A stretch of 64,000 nucleotides of DNA, taken from positions 1,488,001 through 1,552,000 of the forward strand of contig NZ_CP051625.1 in the NCBI RefSeq assembly GCF_012844345.1. Reading direction: 5' to 3'. The notes beneath the pieces were generated by a model that searched no databases, was not told where the DNA came from, and worked only from the letters and a program-made list of their open reading frames with translations. Below, in pieces: positions 50,719 to 59,623 of this stretch. This DNA comes from Pseudomonas sp. gcc21 (GTDB lineage: Bacteria; Pseudomonadota; Gammaproteobacteria; Pseudomonadales; Pseudomonadaceae). The position numbers were made by a program, and so were the translations under genes. Every line of letters starts with the position of its first letter. Position 1 is the stretch's first letter.

Positions 50719-52608
50719 TTAGAAGCTTACGCCGAAGCTGACAGCTGCGAAGTCGCGGTCGACCAAGGTGTTGTATTTGCCATCAAAGAAGTTGGTGTAG
50801 CTCAAGCTGGCGTTGTACTTGTTCGCATAATCTGCGTTCAAGCCGATGCTGACGGACTTGGCGTTCTCGACGAAGTTCGGGCTGTAACCCTCAACGTCAT
50901 GCGAGAAAGCTACGTTCGGGCTGAGGTTGATGCCGGCGATAACGTTGCTGTAATCCAGGGAAGCGCGCAGGCGGTAGCCCCAGGAAAAGTCGGTGTAGAA
51001 GCCGTCGTTTTCGCACCAGCTATTGCTGTAAGAGTTGGCTGGATCCTGCGAAGTACAGGTGCCATCAGGTGATGGGCTTTGACCGAACAGCGAATCACGA
51101 CCATATTTTGTTTCGCCGTTACCGCTGCCAATACCGCTGATATAGTTGGCGCCCACCTCACCTATCAGAGCAAGACGACTGGCCCCCATCACCCGGTCAA
51201 TGAAGTGCACCGCACTCATGGACGCCTGCCAGAACTCTTTACGCTCATAACCCTGCAGATAATCACCGGCGACAACATTGCCTGCTAACCCGCGATAGGT
51301 ATTATCGTAAGAGACATCAGGGAGGCCGGTTAAGCTAGCTGCACCAGCAGCCAACAGGGCTGTACGACTCGTGTCACTGGTATTGATTTGCACTGGCATG
51401 TTCGGGCGGTAACTCAACTCACCGGCAACAGATACCCCCCCGATATCAGTACCAAAGCTAATACCGTACAGGCGAATGTCCTCTGGATGCTCGAAGAAGT
51501 AACCAGCGGCACCCATGCCACCATCATAGCCCTCAATCATACCGGCTGCCGCAGCTTCCATTAGAGGTCCCGCGTAGGCGGGAACCGCTGCGGCAAGCTG
51601 AGCGTTACCTAGAAAGCTACCAGCTTCGTTAGAGACAAGCGGAGTACGGCTATGATAGTTCATGGCATAGAAGCCGAACTCAGTATCATTCAGCGCAGGC
51701 GCGAACCAACGGAATGCAACACCAAACTGACCGCTGTCGCTAGCGTCCTGATCTTTCTTGGACCTTGCAATATAGTGCCCCTCAGGAGTAGCACCAGGTA
51801 CATAGTCTGGTCCACCTGGCATTACCACCAGTCGGTCATTACATCCGCGTCCCACTACGTCTGCCGTCGAGAAAAAGGTACCGCAGTTATCTGCAATGGT
51901 GCCGTGCCACTTCAGCTGATAAAACGCTTCCATGCTCAGGTTATCGGTGAGACCTTGGGACAAATAAAGCATCTCAACCGGCATCAAACCTTCTTTGAGT
52001 TCGGCACCTGGACGACGGAACGCAGAAGCGTCAACCGGGTTGATGGAGTTGATGCCGTTCTGGATGAAGACACCCTCACCCCAGCTGACTACCTGGCGGC
52101 CCACACGGACGTTACCGGGGTTATTGCCGATGGAGTAGTTGTGATAGACGAAGGCATCCAAAAGCTGGACACCCGAACCTTTCTGCAGGGGATGGCGGCC
52201 AGAGTCATCGATGTCATAGAAACGCTGGCTACCGTCTTTGGTTTCAAAGTCATACCAGTAGTTACCACGAATGAAGGCACCAGAATCGCCATAGCGCAGT
52301 TCGAGGTCGTGGGAGCCCTTGAAAATTTTGGAGAAAACGTCGCCTTTCTTATAGTTCAGGCGACCGTCGTCGGAAGTACGAGCCGTAGCATAGCCCTGAC
52401 CAAAGTCCGTATTGGCCGGATCACCATAGTAAAGACGGTCATCGCGTCCTGCTGTCGACATGCTCGCCCCAATCGACATCTGCGAATCAAACTGCGCATC
52501 GACCGGACCGATATTGAAACTGACTGCATTGGCAGAACCTGCGAAACTGGCCAGACCGATGGCCAATGGCAAGGCCGCAAGGGGCCATGCTTTGATTTTT
52601 TTTGTCAT
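50719..52608 (-). CDS. DUF1302 outer-membrane barrel-like protein, copy 3
   Basis: 629 residues from the ATG at 52608, preceded by GGAGCAGCACA exactly as in copy 1; an upstream in-frame start would add eight residues. The signal (LPLAIGLASFAGSANA) and FNIGPVDAQFDSQMSIGAS follow. Conserved blocks are GDVFSKIFKGSHDLELRYGD, NVRVGRQVVSWGEG and FRRPGAELKEG; the end is DFAAVSFGVSF. It is divergent from AraC regulator 2, and its 5' region up to the signal peptide is nearly the same as in copy 1, pointing to copies 1 and 3 as the closer pair. Confidence 0.9.
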   Translation of the reverse strand: MTKKIKAWPLAALPLAIGLASFAGSANAVSFNIGPVDAQFDSQMSIGASMSTAGRDDRLYYGDPANTDFGQGYATARTSDDGRLNYKKGDVFSKIFKGSHDLELRYGDSGAFIRGNYWYDFETKDGSQRFYDIDDSGRHPLQKGSGVQLLDAFVYHNYSIGNNPGNVRVGRQVVSWGEGVFIQNGINSINPVDASAFRRPGAELKEGLMPVEMLYLSQGLTDNLSMEAFYQLKWHGTIADNCGTFFSTADVVGRGCNDRLVVMPGGPDYVPGATPEGHYIARSKKDQDASDSGQFGVAFRWFAPALNDTEFGFYAMNYHSRTPLVSNEAGSFLGNAQLAAAVPAYAGPLMEAAAAGMIEGYDGGMGAAGYFFEHPEDIRLYGISFGTDIGGVSVAGELSYRPNMPVQINTSDTSRTALLAAGAASLTGLPDVSYDNTYRGLAGNVVAGDYLQGYERKEFWQASMSAVHFIDRVMGASRLALIGEVGANYISGIGSGNGETKYGRDSLFGQSPSPDGTCTSQDPANSYSNSWCENDGFYTDFSWGYRLRASLDYSNVIAGINLSPNVAFSHDVEGYSPNFVENAKSVSIGLNADYANKYNASLSYTNFFDGKYNTLVDRDFAAVSFGVSF

Positions 52609-53063
52609 TGTGCTGCTCCGTTTGGGTGACATGAACCTGTGTATCCTTTGACACGTTCAGGACAGTGGCAGTCTGTCATGAGCCTGACGGAAAAGACTTG
52701 CCCGCAAAGGCCAATTTAGTTGACCGAAACGGTCATTCATGCAATGAATTCGTCTCATCAGTGCGATATTGAGGCTTGCGTCGCACCGTCACTCTGGAGT
52801 AGATAGAGACACGGCGTTAGCTGAACGATGGATTAGGTTGCAATGGCGAAGGCCGCCAGCGGCTCACTTAATTCAAGCGCCTGGGATAGGCGTTTCGTGA
52901 CTGACCGTTCTGGGCATCAGTAGGTTCGGTGACCGCACAAACCAGCCGGGAGTGACGCCAAGCAGGCAACAATGTGTAGACGTTTGACGATAAAACGCGG
53001 CGGCTATAGGCTGAGCCGATGATACAGAAATGATTTCTGTTTTTAGAACGACAAGGATGACAG
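52609..53063. promoter_or_regulatory. Divergent control region of DUF1302 copy 3 and AraC regulator 2
   Basis: This 455-base gap contains the perfect inverted repeat TGACCG-AAA-CGGTCA at 52721-52735, followed by CATTCATGCAATGAA (52734-52748), a likely operator. AGTCTGTCATG at 52670-52680 is shared with the control region of copy 1. AACGGTCATTCAT also resembles AACGGACATTCAT upstream of copy 2 (49243-49255). Nothing else is recognised between 52750 and 53040. Confidence 0.5.
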
Positions 53064-54089
53064 ATGCCGGAAGTGCTCATGAACTATAACGCTCGGGTGC
53101 GCGAACGCCCGTTGTGGGCGTCAGTGATAGCTCAGGCCTTGCATCATTACGGCACATCGCTGCAGCAGACCAGCCCAGCCTACAAGCTGATGGAGGAACA
53201 CCGTGACGCGTCCAGGCTCATGGATCAGGATGCATGCTCCCTTATATGGGATGAAGCAGCCCGGCTGACCGAGGACGATCTGTTCGGCATGCGTCTGTAT
53301 CGCATGTTCTGCCCCACCTCTTTCAATGCTATCGCCCTGGTGGCCCAGGCAAGTCCCACCATCGGCACGGCACTTCACAATATCTCGCGGTTCCTACCCG
53401 TGGTGACCACGCAGGTTGCGGTCGAGTTACTTCCGACCGAAGACTACACCGAAGTTATGGTGCACCCGGTCGGCGAGCCGCATACCCAGCATCTGGAAAG
53501 CTTGATGGGTTTTCTGGCCCGGCTGTTCAGGATGCTGGATCTGGATAACGAGGAGCTGGTGCGATCAATCCAGCTTGGTCGCATGCCGGAAGAATTGTCC
53601 GAATGCGCCAGGTTGCTGGGCTGCTCTGAAATAACCGTGGGCGATGACTACCGATTCAGACTGGCCGGGCACTTGTTTGACAGCCCTCTGGCAAGTGCCG
53701 ATGCCTTCCTGCTGTCGAGGTTCACCGACGCCATGCAGGACCTGTTGGCAAGCCTGCCAAGTGACGACCTGGTCGAACAGGTCAAGCGTCGCATACAGCA
53801 GTTGCTCGGCTCCGGCGATGTATCGGCTGAACGCATCGCTGCGCCGATGAATATCAGTTCACGGCACCTGCGGCGCAAATTGAGTCAGGCAGGGACATCC
53901 TACGAGCAACTGGTTGATGAGGTCAGGCGGGATGCAGCGGTACGCATGATCACCGGCGGTGAGCTATCCCTGACCAGCATTGCCTATGAGCTGGGCTTCC
54001 TCGACCCAAGCAGTTTTACTCGGGCCTTCCGCCGCTGGACCGATATGAGCCCAACCGCTTTCCGACGCCAGGTCGTTGAAGCCGAGTAA
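53064..54089 (+). CDS. AraC-family transcriptional regulator 2
   Basis: 341 residues, same architecture as regulator 1: a ligand-binding N-terminal domain (LTEDDLFGMRLYRMFCPTSF, about 67-86) and a C-terminal HTH_18 domain with NISSRHLRRKLSQ (about 260-272), LTSIAYELGFLDPSSFTRAF and RRWTDMSPTAFR. The start has AAGGA seven bases ahead. The DNA-binding halves of the two regulators are much more alike than their N-terminal halves, which suggests similar operators but different ligands. Divergent from DUF1302 copy 3. Confidence 0.9.
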   Translation: MPEVLMNYNARVRERPLWASVIAQALHHYGTSLQQTSPAYKLMEEHRDASRLMDQDACSLIWDEAARLTEDDLFGMRLYRMFCPTSFNAIALVAQASPTIGTALHNISRFLPVVTTQVAVELLPTEDYTEVMVHPVGEPHTQHLESLMGFLARLFRMLDLDNEELVRSIQLGRMPEELSECARLLGCSEITVGDDYRFRLAGHLFDSPLASADAFLLSRFTDAMQDLLASLPSDDLVEQVKRRIQQLLGSGDVSAERIAAPMNISSRHLRRKLSQAGTSYEQLVDEVRRDAAVRMITGGELSLTSIAYELGFLDPSSFTRAFRRWTDMSPTAFRRQVVEAE

Positions 54090-54138
54090 TGACGGATCCG
54101 CCGCTAACTGTGCGGCGCGGGAGCTCACGGTGGTAGAA

Positions 54139-54172
54139 CCGGGAGTGTAATGCGCCTTGCGCTACGCCAAAG
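54139..54172 (+). repeat. Degenerate type-A REP
   Basis: CCGGGAGTGTAATGCGCC then TTGCGCTACGCCA keeps the REP order with changes in head and left stem. It lies between the second regulator and the methyltransferase-like gene. Confidence 0.6.
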
Positions 54173-54179
54173 CCCCGTA

Positions 54180-55034
54180 TCACTCGGCCCTTTTGATAAA
54201 CAACAACGTCATGCGATCGCTCTCACCGATCGCCATGTAGTGCGCTCGGTTGTCATAACCCAGGCGCAGCGTCGGCGGCAGGGTCCATACACCTTCGGGG
54301 TAGTCCTTGGTGTCTTGCGGATTCTGATTGACCGGGCTGCGCGAGGCCAACTCAAAGCCCGCCTCGGTCGCCAACTCGATAACCAGCGCTTCGCTGACAT
54401 ACCCGGTCTCGATCATTTCTTCGAGGGAAGTCCCGGGGCGGGCACTGTGCTCGACCAACCCGAGGTACCCGCCCGGCTTCAACACTTCATACATTTTGTT
54501 GAACACAATCTGGGCCTCTTCCTTGCCGGCGGCTATCCAGTTGTGCACGTTGCGAAAGGTCAATACCCGGTCGGCTATACCCGGCTCGGCAATGGGGTTG
54601 GCCGGATCATAGTCCAGTACCGCCAACTCGACCTTGTCGAACTGTCCGCGACCTTGCTCGAGTCTTTTTTCGAATTCCGCACGGCTTTTCCGGAAAAACT
54701 CCACCGAGCTTTCAGGATCGAAATGCGCAGCGATCAACCTACCTTCCTCATGCAACATGGGAGCGAGTATTTCGGTATACCAGCCCTCCCCTGGCCAGAT
54801 TTCCACGACAGTGTGATCTGGCATCACCGAGAAAAAACCCAGTGTGGCTTCCGGGTTACGGTAGGCGTCGCGCATGACATTTGATATCCGCCGAGTCGGA
54901 TTGCCGACTGCCTGGCGAACGGCGTCACGCTGTTCGAAGGACAACTCCGGTGGCGGGGGCGCCATGGCCTTTTCCTGGGCAAAACCCAGACCCGAGAAGA
55001 GTAAGGCCGCAGCGGCTATAGCGATTTTCGACAT
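54180..55034 (-). CDS. Class I SAM-dependent methyltransferase-like protein with signal peptide
   Basis: 284 residues from the ATG at 55034; the open frame extends 56 codons upstream without a good site. It begins with a clear signal peptide (IAIAAAALLFSGLGFAQE). The body matches the COG4798-type predicted methyltransferases: RNPEATLGFFSVMPDHTVVE, then the SAM loop EIWPGEGWYTEIL (about 77-89), VLTFRNVHNWIAAG (about 165-178) and GYLGLVEHSARPG. A methyltransferase outside the cytoplasm would lack SAM, so the real reaction or location is puzzling; this is a known oddity of the family. Located downstream of, and opposite to, AraC regulator 2. Confidence 0.8.
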   Translation of the reverse strand: MSKIAIAAAALLFSGLGFAQEKAMAPPPPELSFEQRDAVRQAVGNPTRRISNVMRDAYRNPEATLGFFSVMPDHTVVEIWPGEGWYTEILAPMLHEEGRLIAAHFDPESSVEFFRKSRAEFEKRLEQGRGQFDKVELAVLDYDPANPIAEPGIADRVLTFRNVHNWIAAGKEEAQIVFNKMYEVLKPGGYLGLVEHSARPGTSLEEMIETGYVSEALVIELATEAGFELASRSPVNQNPQDTKDYPEGVWTLPPTLRLGYDNRAHYMAIGESDRMTLLFIKRAE

Positions 55035-55467
55035 GGTTGCATTCCAGCTCGGTGCTTTCAAAAGGTTCCAGCCTAACAGGTAGGCGATGACAATTCCTAT
55101 GCCGACCGCGGGCCGTGTGGCCTGCCGAGCCCGGGCATGCTTAAGCAGACCGGCGATCAGGATGTTGGTTCGTATCAACCGATTCACCACTCTTGCCGCC
55201 ACCGCACCGCTTCAAGATCCGACATTCAGACGCGTCCTTCCAACTGAAGCCGCTCTCTATGAAGCCCACTCGTCGCGATGGTGCTGGTTAGCCCTCCGTC
55301 ACTTCAAGCCGCATTTTTCCGAATAATAGTAGGCCTTCGTTATCAAAGCTGCTTATGCAGCTCCATTCCATCCGTAGGACATAGTTCACGCCCGGATTAA
55401 CTGACTATAAGGTCACTCCACACGCCGTCTGGTACAGCGCCTTCTCTACTTCAAGCAAGGATCAAAC
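55035..55467. other. Intergenic region upstream of the acyl-CoA dehydrogenase operon
   Basis: 433 bases between divergent genes. I see no gene, REP or strong hairpin. TATAAG at 55406-55411 could be a -10 box for the operon but has no good -35 partner. Confidence 0.4.
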
Positions 55468-56664
55468 ATGTTCGAACTCAGCCCCCGCGTAAAGGATCTC
55501 AAGCAACAGCTCGAAGCCTTCATGGACGAGCACATCTATCCCAACGAAGCCCTTTTCTACAAGCAAGTAGAAGAAAACCGCTGGGGCGCGCCGGCCATCC
55601 AGGAAGAGCTCAAGGCTAAAGCCAAGAGCCAGGGTCTGTGGAACCTGTTCCTGCCTGAAAGCGAGCGCGGTGCGGGCCTGACCAACGAAGAGTACGGCCA
55701 CCTGTGCGAGATCATGGGCCGCTCCTCCATCGCTCCTGAAGTGTTCAACTGCAACGCGCCGGACACCGGCAACATGGAGACCATCGAGCGCTACGGTAAT
55801 GAAGAGCAGAAAGAAAAATGGCTCAAGCCGCTTCTGGCAGGCGAGATCCGCTCCTGCTTCTCCATGACCGAACCTGATGTTGCCTCCTCTGACGCCACCA
55901 ACATCGAGTGCGAAATTCGCCGCGAAGGCGACGAGTATGTGATCAATGGCACCAAGTGGTGGTCCTCCGGAGCTATGTCGGAGAACTGCAAGATCGCCAT
56001 CGTCATGGGCAAGACTGACTTCAATGCTCCCAAGCACCTGCAGCAGAGCATGATTCTGGTTCCGCTGGACACCCCCGGCGTAACCATCGTGCGTGACCTG
56101 CACGTATTCGGTTACGACCATGCGCCGCACGGTCATGCGGAAATCCGTTACGAGAACGTTCGCGTACCCGTCTCCAACATCCTGTTGGGTGAAGGGCGTG
56201 GCTTCGAAATCGCCCAGGGTCGCCTTGGGCCGGGTCGTATCCACCACTGCATGCGCAGCATCGGCATTGCGGAACGCGCTCTGGAAGCCATGTGCCGCCG
56301 CGCCAACGAACGTGTAGCTTTCGGCAAGCCGCTGGCTCAGCACGGTAGCACCGCTGAAAACATCGCCCGCTCGCGTTGCGAAATTGACCAGGCTCGCCTG
56401 CTTACCCTGATGGCCGCACGCAGCATGGACCAGTTCGGCAACAAGGTTGCCCGTCAGCAGATCGCGATGATCAAGGCTGTCGCACCGACCATGGCATGCA
56501 ACGTGATCGACCGCGCGATTCAGGTTTTCGGCGCCAAGGGCGTATGTCAGGACACCTTCCTGGCCTCCGCTTACGCCAAGGCCCGCACGCTGCGCCTGGC
56601 TGATGGTCCGGATGAAGTTCACCTGGGCACCATCGCCAAGCTGGAACTGAAGCGTTACCAGTAA
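55468..56664 (+). CDS. ACAD10/11-type acyl-CoA dehydrogenase
   Basis: 398 residues, the normal length for the family. It has [16 protein letters not shown] (about 130-145, flavin/substrate region), [10 protein letters not shown] and [20 protein letters not shown] (about 246-265). Near the C-terminus, where classical enzymes have the catalytic Glu in a YEGT-like motif, it has LADGPDEVH, as in ACAD10/11 proteins. In those proteins a kinase phosphorylates the 4-hydroxyl of an acyl-CoA and the dehydrogenase fold then eliminates phosphate; P. putida LvaA/LvaC work similarly. An APH-type kinase gene lies two genes downstream, so a like role is inferred here. GC-rich and typical of the genome. Confidence 0.88.
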   Translation: MFELSPRVKDLKQQLEAFMDEHIYPNEALFYKQVEENRWGAPAIQEELKAKAKSQGLWNLFLPESERGAGLTNEEYGHLCEIMGRSSIAPEVFNCNAPDTGNMETIERYGNEEQKEKWLKPLLAGEIRSCFSMTEPDVASSDATNIECEIRREGDEYVINGTKWWSSGAMSENCKIAIVMGKTDFNAPKHLQQSMILVPLDTPGVTIVRDLHVFGYDHAPHGHAEIRYENVRVPVSNILLGEGRGFEIAQGRLGPGRIHHCMRSIGIAERALEAMCRRANERVAFGKPLAQHGSTAENIARSRCEIDQARLLTLMAARSMDQFGNKVARQQIAMIKAVAPTMACNVIDRAIQVFGAKGVCQDTFLASAYAKARTLRLADGPDEVHLGTIAKLELKRYQ

Positions 56665-56739
56665 GCTCTCCCAGGCAGCGCCAGTGGGTTTTCCCTGGCG
56701 CTGCTCCTCTTACTGATGCTCCGTTTTCGAGGAAGATTC

Positions 56740-57504
56740 ATGAGTAAATTATTTGATCTGACCGGCAAAGTGGCGGTCATCACTGGCTCGACCAAAGGCA
56801 TCGGCAAGGCCATCGCAGAAGAATATGCAAAAGCCGGCGCCAAGGTGGTCATTTCCAGCCGCAAGGCAGACGCCTGCGAGAAGGTTGCCAACGAACTGAA
56901 AGAGCAAGGCTTCGATGCCTTGCCAATCGCTTGCCATGTTGGCGATAAGGCTCAGCTGCAGAACCTGGTCGACAAGACACTGGAGACCTGGGGCAAGATC
57001 GACATTCTGGTCTGCAACGCCGCTACCAACCCCGTGTATGGACCTACCCACAACGTCAGCGACGAAGCCTTCGACAAGATCATGGGCACCAACGTCAAGG
57101 GTACTTTCTGGCTGTGCAATATGGTTATCCCGCAGATGGTCGAACTGGGCGGCGGCTCCATCGTGCTGCTGTCGAGCATCGCCGGCATCCGTGCCAGCGC
57201 CAATATCGGCGTATACGGCATGTCCAAAGCGGCCGAAGCCGGCCTCGCACGTAACCTGTCGCTGGAGTGGGGCCCGAAGAACATTCGCGTCAACTCCATC
57301 GCACCTGGTCTGATTCGTACCGATTTCGCCCAGGCGTTGCTGGACGATCCGGACCGCCTCAAGCGCGTCGAAGAGAAGCTCCCGCTACGCCGCGTTGGCG
57401 AGCCGGTCGATATCGCCGGCGTTGCCCTCTTCCTCGGCTCGGCCGCTGGAGCATACGTTACCGGCCAGACTATCGTGGCCGATGGTGGCGATACCATTAC
57501 CTGA
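56740..57504 (+). CDS. Short-chain dehydrogenase/reductase (SDR) 1
   Basis: 254 residues from the ATG at 56740, with GAGGAAG ahead. It has the NAD(P) loop TGSTKGIGKAIAEEYA (about 15-30), the NAA-containing strand (ILVCNAATNPVYG), catalytic Ser in LLSSIAGIR (about 147-155), YGMSK (Tyr and Lys, about 163-167) and the C-terminal ITxDGG-like TIVADGGDTIT. It probably oxidises or reduces a hydroxyacyl intermediate. Operon position between the dehydrogenase and kinase genes is also seen in related clusters. Cofactor preference is uncertain; Ser-Ser-Arg after strand 2 would fit NADP. Confidence 0.88.
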   Translation: MSKLFDLTGKVAVITGSTKGIGKAIAEEYAKAGAKVVISSRKADACEKVANELKEQGFDALPIACHVGDKAQLQNLVDKTLETWGKIDILVCNAATNPVYGPTHNVSDEAFDKIMGTNVKGTFWLCNMVIPQMVELGGGSIVLLSSIAGIRASANIGVYGMSKAAEAGLARNLSLEWGPKNIRVNSIAPGLIRTDFAQALLDDPDRLKRVEEKLPLRRVGEPVDIAGVALFLGSAAGAYVTGQTIVADGGDTIT

Positions 57505-57594
57505 TGGCCGACGATTCACCGCTCAGCTGAACCGCGCCAGGCACTGCCTGGCGTGTTACGTTAACGCACGGAAAATTGAGACAGGACCTGCTAA

Positions 57595-58644
57595 ATGAGC
57601 GAAGCAACCCTGATTGACGTACTACCCGCGCATCGCATCGATGAAGCGAAGCTGGCGGCTTATCTGAAAGACAAACTGCCCGATGTGGACAAAGGCCTGC
57701 AGCTTCAGCAATTCCAGGGCGGCCAATCCAACCCGACCTACCTCCTGACCATTGGCGAGAAGCGCTACGTTCTGCGCAAGAAGCCACCGGGCAAACTATT
57801 GCCCTCCGCGCACATGGTCGAGCGTGAATTCCAGGTGATCAATGCCCTGGGCCAGACTGACGTCCCGGTCCCCGCTGCCCGCCTGCTATGTGAAGACCCC
57901 GAGGTTATCGGCACCGCGTTCTACGTCATGGACCATGTGGACGGCCGGGTGTACTCGCAGCCGCTGCTGCAGGATGTCGCCATCGAGCAGCGCATGCCGA
58001 TTCACAGGTCGATGATCCAGACCATGGCTCAGCTGCACAACGTAGACTGGAAAGCCGTTGGACTGGAAACCTACGGCAAGGCCGAAGGCTATGTACCGCG
58101 CCAGATCAAGCGCTGGAGCGGCCAGTTTGAAGCCAGCCGCACCGGCGATATGCCGTCCATGGACGCGCTGATGGCCTGGCTGCCGGAAAACGCACCAAAG
58201 GATGACCACACCACCATCGCCCATGGCGACTTCCGCATGGGCAACCTGATCCTGCATCCGACCGAGCCGAAGGTCGTGGCCATCCTGGATTGGGAGCTGG
58301 CGACGCTGGGTCACCCGCTGTCCGATCTCGCCTACTGCTGCCTGCCCTATCACCAGCCCGCCAGCGCCGAAGGCATGCGTGGCATGCAGGGGCTGGATCT
58401 CAAGGCGCGCAATATTCCCGAAGAGCAGCAGGTGCTGGACTGGTACTGCGAGTTCACCGGCCGCACTGAAGTGCCGGACTGGAACTTCTTCCTGGCCTTC
58501 TCACTGTTCCGTCTCGCTGCCATTGTCCAGGGCGTGTACCACCGCGCGCTGCAGGGTAACGCGAGCAACGCCGATGCGCTGGAAGTCGGCAAGCGCGCCG
58601 GCCTGCTGGCCGACATTGGCTGGGAAATCGCCCAGCGCAAGTAA
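57595..58644 (+). CDS. APH-family phosphotransferase (ACAD10/11 kinase-domain-like, LvaA-like)
   Basis: 349 residues of the aminoglycoside phosphotransferase/choline-kinase fold: FQGGQSNPTYLLTIGEKRYV (about 39-58), the ATP lysine in VLRKKPPGKLLPSAH, the catalytic Brenner loop HGDFRMGN (about 207-214) and metal-binding LDWELATLGHPLSD (about 225-238). These blocks are those of the N-terminal kinase domain of animal ACAD11 and of LvaA, which phosphorylates 4-hydroxyacyl-CoA. Its partner dehydrogenase is encoded in the same operon, so a hydroxyacyl-CoA kinase is much more likely than antibiotic resistance. RBS AGGA precedes the ATG. Confidence 0.88.
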   Translation: MSEATLIDVLPAHRIDEAKLAAYLKDKLPDVDKGLQLQQFQGGQSNPTYLLTIGEKRYVLRKKPPGKLLPSAHMVEREFQVINALGQTDVPVPAARLLCEDPEVIGTAFYVMDHVDGRVYSQPLLQDVAIEQRMPIHRSMIQTMAQLHNVDWKAVGLETYGKAEGYVPRQIKRWSGQFEASRTGDMPSMDALMAWLPENAPKDDHTTIAHGDFRMGNLILHPTEPKVVAILDWELATLGHPLSDLAYCCLPYHQPASAEGMRGMQGLDLKARNIPEEQQVLDWYCEFTGRTEVPDWNFFLAFSLFRLAAIVQGVYHRALQGNASNADALEVGKRAGLLADIGWEIAQRK

Positions 58645-58649
58645 ACCAG

Positions 58650-58717
58650 CCTGCCGGGGGCGTAGCGCGCTTGCGCTACGCCAGGTGTTGGGGTGTGGCG
58701 CGCCTGCGCTGCACCGG
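58650..58717 (+). repeat. Two degenerate type-A REPs inside the operon
   Basis: Copies at 58650-58683 (hairpin GTAGCGC-GCTT-GCGCTAC with an altered head) and 58684-58717 (GTGGCGC-GCCT-GCGCTGC) lie back to back in the 104-base gap between the kinase and SurE-like genes. They may affect the stability of the upstream transcript. Confidence 0.75.
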
Positions 58718-58748
58718 ATGTCGATTAGAACAATGAGCGAACACAGCC

Positions 58749-59579
58749 ATGAGCAAACCAATCAAGCGCGTCCTGCTGACCAACGATGACGGTTGGCGCG
58801 GACCCGGCATGTCCATCATGGAAGAAATCGCCAGAGAAATTGCCGAAGAAGTGTGGATCATCGCTCCGGATCTGGACCAGAGCGGCGTGTCCATGTCGAT
58901 CACGCTGCATTCGCCGCTGCGCGTGCACCACATGGGCGAGAATCGCCTGAGCATCAGCGGTACGCCCAGTGACTGCGTACTGCTGGCCGTGGGCGAGCTG
59001 ATGCCGGAAATGCCCGACCTGGTGCTCTCCGGCGTCAATGCCGGCGCCAATATCAGCGATTCGGTGGCCTATTCGGGCACCATTGGTGGCGCACTGACCG
59101 CGACGCTGATGGGAATACCCTCCATTGCCCTGTCGCAGGCTTATCACAAAGGCAGCGAAATCCAATGGGATACGGCGCGCAAGTTCGGTCCCGGCATCGT
59201 GCGTGCGCTTCTGGAGAAGGGCTGGCCGACCGATTCCGCCATGAATGTGAACTTCCCTGCCTGCACCCCTGAACAGGTCACCGGTGTCGCCACCTGCCGC
59301 GCCCGCGCGGGCAGCATCGGCGGTATCAATATCGAATGCCGGCGCGACACCCGCGATGTGCCCTACTTCTGGCTCGGCTTCCAGCGCCAGACCGAGCGCA
59401 TTACCGGTATGGATAGCGACGTCGGTGCGTTGCGCGCCGGGCGTATCGCTATTTCGCCGCTGCGTTTCGAGCGGGATATCGCCAGCTGGCAGATAGATAA
59501 CGACGCCGTTGCCCGAAATCTCGGGATCGATCCGCAGGCGGGACGCGAGCTCGGCATTGACCCAAGCATCGACCACTGA
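58749..59579 (+). CDS. SurE-like 5'/3'-nucleotidase / acid phosphatase
   Basis: 276 residues of the SurE fold: VLLTNDDGWRGPGM (8-21; the Asp-Asp pair binds metal), APDLDQSGVSMSITL (about 39-53), GTPSDCVLLA (about 75-84) and the NAGANISDSVAYSGTIGGAL block (about 97-116) containing the second metal Asn. Classical SurE has about 250 residues and a NDDGxxAPGI motif; this one has a longer C-terminus. SurE proteins dephosphorylate nucleotides and other phosphates. The location beside a small-molecule kinase rather than next to pcm/rpoS suggests a dedicated phosphatase role, which is inference. Confidence 0.85.
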   Translation: MSKPIKRVLLTNDDGWRGPGMSIMEEIAREIAEEVWIIAPDLDQSGVSMSITLHSPLRVHHMGENRLSISGTPSDCVLLAVGELMPEMPDLVLSGVNAGANISDSVAYSGTIGGALTATLMGIPSIALSQAYHKGSEIQWDTARKFGPGIVRALLEKGWPTDSAMNVNFPACTPEQVTGVATCRARAGSIGGINIECRRDTRDVPYFWLGFQRQTERITGMDSDVGALRAGRIAISPLRFERDIASWQIDNDAVARNLGIDPQAGRELGIDPSIDH

Positions 59580-59623
59580 AGCGTTCCCCCTTCTGAAATC
59601 TTGCCCTTACTACAGGAGTCACC

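Noticed and set aside
49497..50741. 414-codon plus-strand open frame opposite DUF1329 copy 3
   Set aside because: It is antisense to a clear exported protein, has no recognisable domain and no ribosome site; long antisense frames are common in GC-rich genes.
51652..52629. 325-codon plus-strand open frame opposite DUF1302 copy 3, and the similar frame at 47709-48542
   Set aside because: They mirror the conserved barrel sequence; similarity between them only reflects similarity of the sense genes.
55462..56622. 386-codon minus-strand open frame opposite the acyl-CoA dehydrogenase
   Set aside because: The sense frame has complete family motifs; the antisense frame shows none and has no start site.
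57595..58644. Aminoglycoside resistance kinase
   Set aside because: The fold is shared, but motifs and operon context match the ACAD10/11 kinase domain and LvaA.
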